From Ferruginibacter paludis (GTDB lineage: Bacteria; Bacteroidota; Bacteroidia; Chitinophagales; Chitinophagaceae), in the NCBI RefSeq assembly GCF_030409685.1, contig NZ_JAUFQJ010000004.1:62001-126000 (forward strand): 64,000 nt of DNA, read 5' to 3'. Shown one piece after another: positions 1 through 7,784 of this stretch. Position numbers and translations under genes: made by a program. Numbering within the stretch: position 1 is the first letter of the stretch; each line of letters starts with the position of its first letter. The notes beneath the pieces are model-generated. The model saw only the letters and a list, made by a program, of their open reading frames with translations, made no database searches and was not told the DNA's origin.

Positions 1-145
1 ACGGGTGATCTTTTACCTTACCAACCCGAACATGGATTTTGTCAAAATCAACGCTTTGGCTACCAGTCTTTTTATGGATGCATTTTTGCAATGCTATACA
101 TGCGCTGCTTCTCTGAAACATTTATCAACAGTCACCGGATCTGTT

Positions 146-161
146 ATGTAACCGGTTGCAT
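146..161. promoter_or_regulatory. Putative LacI-family operator, copy 1
   Basis: The 16-mer ATGTAACCGGTTGCAT is a palindrome with one mismatch between its arms and a central CCGG. That is the shape of LacI-family operators, which usually have a central CpG. A second copy differing at one base lies at 337-352. The two copies are 191 bp apart, both upstream of the LacI-type gene, which suggests autoregulation, possibly through looping. Binding by this regulator is inferred from position only. Confidence 0.6.
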
Positions 162-336
162 TAATATTGGCAAAAAGAAACCCAGACTGCTTCCTAAAAA
201 TTGTTTTCAGTTACTTATATATTTATACGTCAAACTATACAATTAATCATTTTCCCGCTTAAACATTGCCTGATAAGCCGTTTGTATTGCCAGGGAATGT
301 GACTAACTTTATGCAAAATAGATTTTTTTTTATAAA

Positions 337-352
337 ATGTAACCGATTGCAT
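337..352. promoter_or_regulatory. Putative LacI-family operator, copy 2
   Basis: ATGTAACCGATTGCAT differs from the copy at 146-161 only at the tenth base. It ends 59 bp before the LacI start codon, where it could block the promoter of that gene. Two copies of a 16-mer this similar within 200 bp are very unlikely by chance. Confidence 0.65.
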
Positions 353-411
353 AAGTTTTTTAAAAATTATATTACTTTAGCAGACAAGCATTTTTTTTAT
401 TCCGCTGCAAG

Positions 412-1449
412 ATGACAAAAGAAATAACGATTTACGACATTGCCAGAGAGCTCAAGCTGTCCCCTGCCACTATCAGCCGCGGATTAAAAAGCAGTAAAGT
501 AATTAACAAGGGTACGGTTAAAAGAATTTTGGAAAAGGCAGAAGAGTTAGGCTATCGCCATAACAATTTTGCCAGCAGTCTGCGTAAACAAAAGTCGCAT
601 ACCATTGGTGTACTGCTGCATGAGCTTAACAGCAACTTTATTACTTCCGTATTATCTGGCATTGAAAAAATAACAGCAGAAGCGGGCTATGATATTATCA
701 TTGCCCACTCCGGTGAGAGTTATGAAAAAGAAGTATCCAATGTTACCAACCTGTTTCATAAACGGGTTGATGGATTGATTGCTTCTTTATCTTTTACCAC
801 AGAAAACCTGGACCACTTTAAACTTTTTTTTGAAAAGAATATTCCTGTAATATTTTTTGACCGGGCGGATGAAAATAGTGACAGCACGCATGTTATAATA
901 GATAATTATAAATGCGGGTATACGGTAACACAACACCTGGTTGAGCAAGGTTGTAAACGCATTGTGTTGCTTACTTCCAACTTAAAAAGAAATGTGTATG
1001 CCCAGCGCCACCGCGGTTATGTGGATGCTTTGTTTGATGCCGGCATTCCATACAATAAAAAATTGGTAATGATAAAAGATCTGGGCGAAGAAAGTGCGGT
1101 TGCAGCGGCTCATGAAATTTTAAAGATGAAACCCAGGCCTGACGGACTTTTTGTAACAAACGATTTTAAAGCAGCAGTTTGTATGCAGGAATTGAAAAGA
1201 AACGGTGTGAAAATTCCGGAGGATATTGCCATTGTGGGTTTCAATAATGACGCCATCAGTAAGCTTATCGAGCCACAGTTAAGCACGGTTAATTACCCCG
1301 GCAAAGACATGGGAGAAATTACTGCAAGGAACCTGGTTAATCATTTAAAAGGAGAAGGCAATATAGCTACTACAAGAAGAATTATAGTAAAGTCAGATTT
1401 AATTATCAGGGGATCTTCCTTGCGAAAAAAAGTACATCTGCCTTTGTAG
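412..1449 (+). CDS. LacI-family transcriptional regulator
   Basis: This 345-residue protein has the standard LacI layout. An N-terminal helix-turn-helix covers about residues 5-24 (YDIARELKLSPATISRGL), a hinge helix runs to about 60, and a periplasmic-binding-protein-like sensor domain spans about 62-340, opening with IGVLLHEL. Length is normal for the family. It probably senses a sugar or sugar acid and represses nearby genes. It is divergent in function and convergent in direction with the GntP permease, and two palindromic operators lie just upstream, so autoregulation and control of the permease, dehydratase or SusCD genes is plausible. Family assignment is firm. The ligand is unknown, with gluconate or a related aldonate the best guess from context. 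Confidence 0.93.
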   Translation: MTKEITIYDIARELKLSPATISRGLKSSKVINKGTVKRILEKAEELGYRHNNFASSLRKQKSHTIGVLLHELNSNFITSVLSGIEKITAEAGYDIIIAHSGESYEKEVSNVTNLFHKRVDGLIASLSFTTENLDHFKLFFEKNIPVIFFDRADENSDSTHVIIDNYKCGYTVTQHLVEQGCKRIVLLTSNLKRNVYAQRHRGYVDALFDAGIPYNKKLVMIKDLGEESAVAAAHEILKMKPRPDGLFVTNDFKAAVCMQELKRNGVKIPEDIAIVGFNNDAISKLIEPQLSTVNYPGKDMGEITARNLVNHLKGEGNIATTRRIIVKSDLIIRGSSLRKKVHLPL

Positions 1450-1644
1450 CAGCGCATTTTTTTTAACTGATAGCGGGATTTTCGTCTTCGGTAGGATTTG
1501 ATGGCTCATTACAAAAATATGTCTAAACTACCGGCGTTGTATAGAAGCTGGGGCAATATCGCACACCTTTCAAAAGCTTTCTTACACTACCGGCTTCTTC
1601 AAACCAGCTCAATTCAATCTTCAAAAGAATAATGTTGCAGCTAA

Positions 1645-2952
1645 CTAAATAAACAGATTCAATATCAACACGCCTATCAACCCCAGGATGGAAATACCTG
1701 TTTCCATTACAGTCCATGATAAAAATGTTTGCTTTAATGAAAGGCCAAAAAACTCTTTGAACATCCAAAAACCGGAGTCGTTGATGTGCGACCCAAATAC
1801 GCTGCCTGCACCCACCGCCAGCACCATTAGCTCAGGAGATACCACACCCGATGCTACCAGCGGTGTTACCACGCCGGCCGCAGTAATACCTGCCACTGTT
1901 GCAGACCCTATTACCACCCGTAAAAAAGCTGTAACAGCCCATCCGAAAATTAACGGTGGCATCAGCCATTTGCTGCTGAACGATGCGATGTATTGATCGG
2001 TGCCACTATCCTGCAACACCTGTTTAAAAACACCCCCTGCTGTGATAATGAGTACAATCAGTGCAATTCCCGAAATTGCTTCGCTGAGCCATTGCATGGT
2101 TGTTTGCATTGTATTACCTCCACGTAAACCAAACTGCCAGATGGCGAGCAATACCGACAACAACAAAGCAATGGTAGGGTCACCCATAAATACCAGTATT
2201 TTTTTAGGCAGCTGGTCAGGTAAAAACTGGTTGGCTATTACCGCCAGCGTGATCAATATAACAGGTAACAATCCGATGATAAAACTTGGAAAAGCGGCAG
2301 GTAATTTTCGCTGTGCCCTGTCACCCGACAGGAATAAAGAATTTATTGTTACTTCTATCCCTTTTAATAAACGTCCCAGTAAAGGTCCGGCAATGATCAC
2401 AATGGGTATAGTAATGATGAACCCGTAGATGAGTGTTTTCCCCATGTCTGCTTTAAACGCATTCACTAAAAACACCGGACTTGGGTGAGGCGGAAGAAAG
2501 CAATGCGTGGTTGATAAAGAAGCCGCCATCGGAATGGCCACATACAATAAAGAAAGTTTTGCTTTCTGCGCAACTGAAAATACGAGTGGCACCAATATTA
2601 CAAACCCTGCATTATAATACAGCGGTATACCAATGAGGAAACCGGTGAGCAGGATAGCCCACTGGATATTGTGTTGACCGAAACTGTTGATGAGTGTAGT
2701 AGCAATTTTTTCTACAGCACCACCGGCTTCAAGAATTTTACCCAATATAGCACCCAGGCAAATGATCAGCGCCAAACCGCCCAATGTATTGCCAACGCCT
2801 TTTTCAAGCGATTTGATCACCTGCATCGGTTCCATACCCAGCAAGAGTCCTGATAGAATGGCTACAATAAGCAGGGATAAAAACGGACTTACTTTTTTAT
2901 AGGTTAGAAATATCTGGAAACAGATGGCGCTAAAGATGACAAGTAACTGCAT
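1645..2952 (-). CDS. gntP: GntP-family gluconate/aldonate:H+ symporter
   Basis: The 435-residue product is a highly hydrophobic inner-membrane protein of the GntP family. Family-typical segments include GVGNTLGGLALIICLGAILG near the N-terminus, the HCFLPPHPSP loop, and GSATVAGITAAGV with the following GSHINDSGFW near the C-terminus. Family members import gluconate or related sugar acids with protons. An upstream in-frame extension reaches 3048, but it overlaps the xylanase end and lacks hydrophobic character, so the ATG at 2952 is preferred. It lies 26 bp downstream of the xylanase gene and probably shares its transcript. With the dehydratase at 4264-5976 and the gluconokinase-like gene at 12025 it suggests aldonate catabolism. 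The exact substrate is not readable from sequence. Confidence 0.9.
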   Translation of the reverse strand: MQLLVIFSAICFQIFLTYKKVSPFLSLLIVAILSGLLLGMEPMQVIKSLEKGVGNTLGGLALIICLGAILGKILEAGGAVEKIATTLINSFGQHNIQWAILLTGFLIGIPLYYNAGFVILVPLVFSVAQKAKLSLLYVAIPMAASLSTTHCFLPPHPSPVFLVNAFKADMGKTLIYGFIITIPIVIIAGPLLGRLLKGIEVTINSLFLSGDRAQRKLPAAFPSFIIGLLPVILITLAVIANQFLPDQLPKKILVFMGDPTIALLLSVLLAIWQFGLRGGNTMQTTMQWLSEAISGIALIVLIITAGGVFKQVLQDSGTDQYIASFSSKWLMPPLIFGWAVTAFLRVVIGSATVAGITAAGVVTPLVASGVVSPELMVLAVGAGSVFGSHINDSGFWMFKEFFGLSLKQTFLSWTVMETGISILGLIGVLILNLFI

Positions 2953-2978
2953 GATATTTTGTTTGAAGAAGCTGGGTA

Positions 2979-4145
2979 TTATTTCAGTCTGCCTGGCACA
3001 CCAAGAACTGCAGTGAATGCAGGTTTTGGTTGCCTGTTGCGATCCCACAAAGAAGGATAATTGGTACGGCTGGGTATAGGATAATCATTCTTCCAGTTCA
3101 TTCCATCGTGGACACCCCACAATGTAACTCTGGCAATCTTATCTCTCCTTTTATAAAAAATACCAAAGAGTTCTGCATAACGCTTCGCCAAAATGCTTTG
3201 TATACTATCCGGTAATCCATTGGTATACGGGTCAAGAAATGTCTTGAACTCTTCCAGCTGAAATTGTTTGTCTGCCATCCCCTGTCCAATGATTTGCCCT
3301 TCTTTTGTTAAAGGCAATACATCAACATCCAGCTCTGTAATCATCACCTTGATGCCACATGCTGCATATGCATCAATAGCGGCTTCTATGTAAGAAGTCT
3401 TAGGATAGTTCAAACCCCAATGGCCCTGCATTCCTACACCGTCTATCCGGATGCCTTCTTTTTGCAGCATCTTTACCATGCGTACAATACCGTCCCGTTT
3501 GGATGGGCGCCATGCATTAAAATCATTGTAGTATAATTCGGTACCGGGTGCAAACTCGGCAGCAAATTTAAAGGCATACTTTACCAGGGTATCGCCATTA
3601 CCAATAGCATTTACCCACGCCGTTGAGCGGTAGCTGCCATCGTTATCAATTACTTCGTTTACTACATCCCAAGCATGCACCTTGCCTGCATACCTGCCGG
3701 CAACCATTTTAATATGGTTGCGCAGCTGTTCAAGCTGTTCTTCTCTGGAATTTGGTTTGCCACCAGCGTTGGTAAAAAACCAGGCTGGCACCTGGTTGTG
3801 CCATACCAATGTGTGGCCAATGATGAACATGTTGTGCTGTTCACCAAATGCAACAAATGAATCAGCCGGGGCAAAATTAAACACGTTGGGCTGCGGATTT
3901 ATTAATGCCGCCTTCATGGCGTTCTCCAGCGTGATGCTGTTAAAATGTTTTACAACAATATCCTGTGAGACTTTATCTGCTCCGGAAACAATCGGGCCGT
4001 TCACTGCGACACCCATCAGAAATGCCTCTTTATAAACATCTTTCAAATTCCGGGTAGCCATTGTAAATGCAGTTACTTTTTTCGTATTACTGCAACCGTT
4101 TAAAAAGAAAGTGCCTATGAGTAAAAGAAATGTATTTTTTTTCAA
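2979..4145 (-). CDS. GH10 endo-1,4-beta-xylanase, lipoprotein
   Basis: A GH10 catalytic domain fills nearly the whole 388-residue protein. Visible hallmarks are WHNQVPAWFF, the acid/base glutamate in WDVVNEV (Glu164), and the nucleophile in ITELDVDV (Glu271). It should cleave internal beta-1,4 links of xylan. The N-terminus is a lipoprotein signal with lipobox LNGC (Cys18), which places it on the cell envelope, probably surface-exposed. There is no in-frame ATG. The frame opens with a TTG at 4187, but the TTG at 4145 gives a compact KKNTF-type signal peptide and is preferred. It lies between the dehydratase and gntP on the minus strand. Function is secure, the start codon is not. Confidence 0.93.
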   Translation of the reverse strand: MKKNTFLLLIGTFFLNGCSNTKKVTAFTMATRNLKDVYKEAFLMGVAVNGPIVSGADKVSQDIVVKHFNSITLENAMKAALINPQPNVFNFAPADSFVAFGEQHNMFIIGHTLVWHNQVPAWFFTNAGGKPNSREEQLEQLRNHIKMVAGRYAGKVHAWDVVNEVIDNDGSYRSTAWVNAIGNGDTLVKYAFKFAAEFAPGTELYYNDFNAWRPSKRDGIVRMVKMLQKEGIRIDGVGMQGHWGLNYPKTSYIEAAIDAYAACGIKVMITELDVDVLPLTKEGQIIGQGMADKQFQLEEFKTFLDPYTNGLPDSIQSILAKRYAELFGIFYKRRDKIARVTLWGVHDGMNWKNDYPIPSRTNYPSLWDRNRQPKPAFTAVLGVPGRLK

Positions 4146-4263
4146 AATATAGCTTTGTATGTTTGAACTGTACTCTATGCATTGCAAAGAAACTGCTTAT
4201 TATTGTACAACATTTCCCAACTTGCCGGTTTCATCAATACCAGTGCTGATTAACTGGATGCGG

Positions 4264-5976
4264 TTAATGCGAATCTCTTGTAACAGCAGAACCCGAACTT
4301 CCTCTTAAAAAATCAAGATCGGCACCCTTATCAGCGCCCATCACACTTTTGATATACAAACTAACGTATCCCCTTTGCGTGGCAGCTTTGGGTGCCACCC
4401 ATTGCGACTTTCTTTTTGCCAGCTCCTCATCAGACACGTGCAGGTGCAGTTTGCGTTGTGATACATCCAGCTCAATCAAATCGCCGTTTTGTACCAAAGC
4501 CAAATTACCGCCAATAGCAGATTCAGGAGACACATGCAAAACAGCAGTTCCGTAAGCGGTGCCACTCATTCGGCCGTCAGAGATGCGCACCATATCTTTA
4601 ATCCCCTTTTGCAATATTTTTTTAGGCAAAGCCATATTGCCCACTTCAGCCATGCCCGGGTAACCGACCGGACCAACATATTTCAATACCATCACACAGT
4701 TTTCATCGATATCCAGATTTGGATCATCAATTAACCGATGGTATTCTTCTATACTTTCAAACACTACTGCACGGCCGATATGTTTCATCAGGGCCGGCGT
4801 AGCAGCCGACGGTTTTATGACAGCGCCGTTTAATGCCAGGTTGCCTTTTACAACAACACAGCCACCCTCAGGAAGTAATGGCTTTTTATAGGTGCTGATT
4901 ACGTCGTGGTCGTAGCAATCTGTACTGCCCGCAATATTTTCGTGATGATTTTTTCCGGTAACAGTAACTACATTTCTATGCAGCAGTTCTTTTAATTCGT
5001 TGAGTATTACCGGGAGGCCACCAGCGTAATAAAAATCTTCCATCAGGTATTTGCCCGATGGCATCAGGTTTAGCAACAGGGGGATTTTACTGCCCAGGGT
5101 ATCAAAATCTTCCAGCGTAAGTTCAACCCCGATTCTTCCGGCAATGGCCATCAGGTGTATAATAAAATTGGACGAACCTCCAACAGCCGCATTCACTTTA
5201 ATGGCATTTTCAAAGGCTTCCCTGGTGAGAATTTTATCAATGGTCAGGTTCTCTTTTACCATTTCAACAATTCGTCTTCCGCTCAACTGGGCCATTACTT
5301 TTTTTCTTGAATCAGCAGCCGGAATTGCAGCGGCTCCACTCAATGTAAGACCCAACGATTCTACCATGCATGCCATTGTGGAGGCTGTACCCATCGTCAT
5401 GCAATGGCCGATACTCCTGCTCATACAGCTTTCGGCATGCTCACAATCTTCCTGTGTCATCTTTCCCGTCTTCATGTCTTCATCAAACTTCCAAACATGC
5501 GTTCCGCTGCCGATTGTTTGTCCCTTGTAGCGCCCGTTTAGCATGGGGCCGCCGGGTACAACAATGGTAGGCAGACCAACACTCGCAGCACCCATTACAG
5601 TAGAAGGTGTTGTTTTATCACAACCCGTCAGCAGCACCACGCCATCCATTGGATTACCCCGGATGCTTTCTTCCGCATCCATACTGGCAAGATTTCGGAA
5701 CAGCATCGCTGTGGGTTTTAGCAAGGTTTCACCCAAACTCATAATGGGAAATTCTACCGGAAAGCCGCCGGCTTCCAGCACACCGCGTTTGACAGATTCT
5801 GCATGCTCACGGAAATGGGCATTGCAGGGCGTTAGTTCACTGAACGTATTGCATATTCCTATTACCGGGCGGCCATCAAACATGTCTGTTGGCATACCTT
5901 CATTCTTCATCCAGCTGCGATAAAGAATGCCGTCCTTGTCTTTGCGGCCAAACCAATCGTGGCTTCTTAATTTCAT
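4264..5976 (-). CDS. IlvD/Edd-family sugar-acid dehydratase (arabinonate/xylonate type)
   Basis: The 570-residue protein belongs to the dihydroxy-acid/6-phosphogluconate dehydratase family. Cysteines at 51 (TPCN), 119 (TGCDKTTPS) and 192 (GHCMTMGTAS) match the three ligands of the [2Fe-2S] cluster in pentonate dehydratases, with the same spacing I recall for L-arabinonate dehydratase. The N-terminal RSHDWFGRKDKDGILYRSWM and the length favour the sugar-acid branch over IlvD. It would convert an aldonate to a 2-keto-3-deoxy acid in the cytoplasm. The ATG at 5976 is preferred over the one at 5982, because AGGAA then sits at normal ribosome-binding distance. It is the first gene after the susD terminator and is followed by the xylanase and gntP. 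L-arabinonate, D-xylonate or gluconate are all possible substrates. Confidence 0.88.
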   Translation of the reverse strand: MKLRSHDWFGRKDKDGILYRSWMKNEGMPTDMFDGRPVIGICNTFSELTPCNAHFREHAESVKRGVLEAGGFPVEFPIMSLGETLLKPTAMLFRNLASMDAEESIRGNPMDGVVLLTGCDKTTPSTVMGAASVGLPTIVVPGGPMLNGRYKGQTIGSGTHVWKFDEDMKTGKMTQEDCEHAESCMSRSIGHCMTMGTASTMACMVESLGLTLSGAAAIPAADSRKKVMAQLSGRRIVEMVKENLTIDKILTREAFENAIKVNAAVGGSSNFIIHLMAIAGRIGVELTLEDFDTLGSKIPLLLNLMPSGKYLMEDFYYAGGLPVILNELKELLHRNVVTVTGKNHHENIAGSTDCYDHDVISTYKKPLLPEGGCVVVKGNLALNGAVIKPSAATPALMKHIGRAVVFESIEEYHRLIDDPNLDIDENCVMVLKYVGPVGYPGMAEVGNMALPKKILQKGIKDMVRISDGRMSGTAYGTAVLHVSPESAIGGNLALVQNGDLIELDVSQRKLHLHVSDEELAKRKSQWVAPKAATQRGYVSLYIKSVMGADKGADLDFLRGSSGSAVTRDSH

Positions 5977-6161
5977 GCTCATTTCCTGTAGTTTACTTGT
6001 TTTAAAACTGTTTCATACGGACTGTTTGAAAAGCCTCTGTTTGTCGGTTAGCTCAAATGATGATTCCTTAGTCAGTTGCATTTGCCATCTGTAAATGTGT
6101 TGCAGCAGGTCAGGCTGCAGCGTCTGAACCCAGGTATACATCATCTGCTTAATTACGGGAC

Positions 6162-6190
6162 TAAAAAAACCTCTTGTAAAAACAAGAGGT
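6162..6190 (-). terminator. Intrinsic terminator after susD
   Basis: Read on the minus strand, a perfect 9-bp stem (ACCTCTTGT with ACAAGAGGT, 6169-6190) closes a 4-nt loop and is followed directly by seven T residues. It lies 41 bp past the susD stop. It should end most SusCD transcripts and so separates them from the dehydratase-xylanase-permease group. Confidence 0.85.
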
Positions 6191-6230
6191 CTGATCTTGT
6201 CGTCAAAACTAACTGCATATGAGAAAATAA

Positions 6231-7772
6231 TTATTGCTTGTCCCACCACACCCGGGTACTCAACACATCAGGCCCCTGGCTGCTGATGGCGGCATTTACC
6301 TGTTGCGTATTAACCGAAATCTCTGAGGTAGGATAGGTAAGCCGCCTGATAAATGTTCCGTTCGGTACATCCGGATTACTGGGCTGACCGTAAGGGTTAG
6401 GCGTTAAAGCGGGATATCCGGTTCTTCTAAAATTGGCAAAGGCCTCGGGCCCGTTTAAGAAAGAGGATATCCAATATTGTGTATTGATTTGTTGCAACTC
6501 GGTGCCGGCAACCAGCGGATGGTTGGTTACAAAAGTATCCCTTGCAGCAGCTGAAACAGCGGTGGTGGCATCATATAATGCCATCTGGTCCATGTGTGCA
6601 CGAATTCCATCTGAAAAATATTGGTCTGCAGTTCCGGTTGTTATCCATCCCCGGAAATTGGCTTCCGCCATCAGTAATAAATTCTGCGAAGCGGTGACTA
6701 AAAAAGCAGGCGTAGTCACTTTTAAAATTCTCCTTCTGTCTGCCTGGCTGTAATCGTAAAAGCTGGCTAGCCCGTCGGCAGTGGCTTGTGCAGGCACGGT
6801 TCCGTTGTCTTTCCCCATTGGCATACCAATTTGTACGCTGTCCTTTGTAACCCCGGCACCAGCCGTTTGGTCGTTGCCGGATTTAGCGCCTACATATCGC
6901 ACCGCGATCGCTGATAATCTTGGATCGCCGGTATTTTTTAACTGATCTACAAAAGGCTTAGCCAAATAGAAATTCGCCGCTTCAGAGCCATTTAAACCGC
7001 CCCCGATAGGATGCGTATAATTGGCATCATGCCTTATGGCGGCATTGTCTGCATTGCTGGTAATTACACCTGCAGCAATGGCGGCCGTTACTACAGCCTG
7101 CGCTTTGGCAGCATCCACTTTAACCAACCGCATACCTGCTCTTAACAAAAGCGAATTGGCAAATTTTTTCCACTGGTTGATATTACCTGCATACAATAAA
7201 TCTGCAGTTTCAATAGTACCGGTTGTGCTTAAGGCTGCACCGGCTTCTGTCAGTTCTTTTATGATATCATTGTAAATGTCCTGTTGTTTGTCATACGCAG
7301 GAAAGAAAATCTGGTCGGTAAACCCGGCACCACCTTGTGAATAGGGAATATCACCATACTCATCTGTTAAAATCATAAAGGAAAATGCCTGGTAAATACG
7401 GGCCATGTTGTACAGGTTAGCTCTCGCGGGAAGATCTTTTGTTTTTACAATTACATCATGCGTGTACTTGATTACATTTTGATAATACACGGCCCACACC
7501 GGCTGAGTAGTTACGTCCCGGCTGTCCTGGTTAAAATTGGCGCCCGCCAATACGCCGCCGTTGGGGCTGACCATTTGCTGTACAATGCCAATATCAAACA
7601 CCAATGTTTTAAAAGGAAATGACGAGCTTACTATAGCCTGGTTTAAAAGCAGCGAAGGCTCCAGCGTTATAGGATTTACCTTGTTCTTATTGAGGTCTTC
7701 CAGGTTTTTATCGCAGGAAGAAAAGATGAGCAGGAAAATCGTCGCTATTGAAAATTGAATGATATGCTTCAT
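6231..7772 (-). CDS. susD: SusD/RagB-family glycan-binding lipoprotein
   Basis: This 513-residue surface lipoprotein is the SusD-type partner of the SusC receptor encoded 12 bp upstream. It has a lipobox ending at Cys20 (FSSC), followed by NLEDLNKNKVNP, a signature of the SusD-like branch in which the mature N-terminus binds near the SusC barrel. The N-terminal half (MARIYQAFSFMILTDEYGDIPYSQ) carries the TPR-type helices of the family, and the C-terminal part contains PNPYGQPSNPDVPNG. Such proteins sit as a lid on the SusC channel and bind oligosaccharides. The enzymes around it suggest xylo-oligosaccharides, but binding residues cannot be read from sequence. Confidence 0.93.
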   Translation of the reverse strand: MKHIIQFSIATIFLLIFSSCDKNLEDLNKNKVNPITLEPSLLLNQAIVSSSFPFKTLVFDIGIVQQMVSPNGGVLAGANFNQDSRDVTTQPVWAVYYQNVIKYTHDVIVKTKDLPARANLYNMARIYQAFSFMILTDEYGDIPYSQGGAGFTDQIFFPAYDKQQDIYNDIIKELTEAGAALSTTGTIETADLLYAGNINQWKKFANSLLLRAGMRLVKVDAAKAQAVVTAAIAAGVITSNADNAAIRHDANYTHPIGGGLNGSEAANFYLAKPFVDQLKNTGDPRLSAIAVRYVGAKSGNDQTAGAGVTKDSVQIGMPMGKDNGTVPAQATADGLASFYDYSQADRRRILKVTTPAFLVTASQNLLLMAEANFRGWITTGTADQYFSDGIRAHMDQMALYDATTAVSAAARDTFVTNHPLVAGTELQQINTQYWISSFLNGPEAFANFRRTGYPALTPNPYGQPSNPDVPNGTFIRRLTYPTSEISVNTQQVNAAISSQGPDVLSTRVWWDKQ

Positions 7773-7784
7773 AATTTTTCTGAA

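Larger units (their letters stand above)
1..411. other. Intergenic region upstream of the LacI gene
   Basis: No complete gene is visible here. One plus-strand frame is open from base 2 to a TAA at 149-151 and could be the last 49 codons of a gene that starts outside the window. Its final 20 residues do not look like a conserved protein end, so it is not called. The useful content is regulatory: two near-identical palindromes at 146-161 and 337-352, listed separately, and an AT-rich stretch before the LacI start codon. Confidence 0.5.

Noticed and set aside
2..151. Open plus-strand frame touching the left edge, possibly a gene end
   Set aside because: Only 49 codons are visible, the last 20 do not read like a conserved protein end, and an operator palindrome overlaps the stop.
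4264..5976. Biosynthetic IlvD (branched-chain amino acid) dehydratase
   Set aside because: The N-terminal wording and cysteine spacing fit pentonate dehydratases, and the neighbours are xylan and gluconate genes with no ilv or leu genes.
6013..6249. 78-codon minus-strand frame after susD
   Set aside because: It contains the susD terminator hairpin and overlaps the susD end, and its sequence shows no protein-like pattern.
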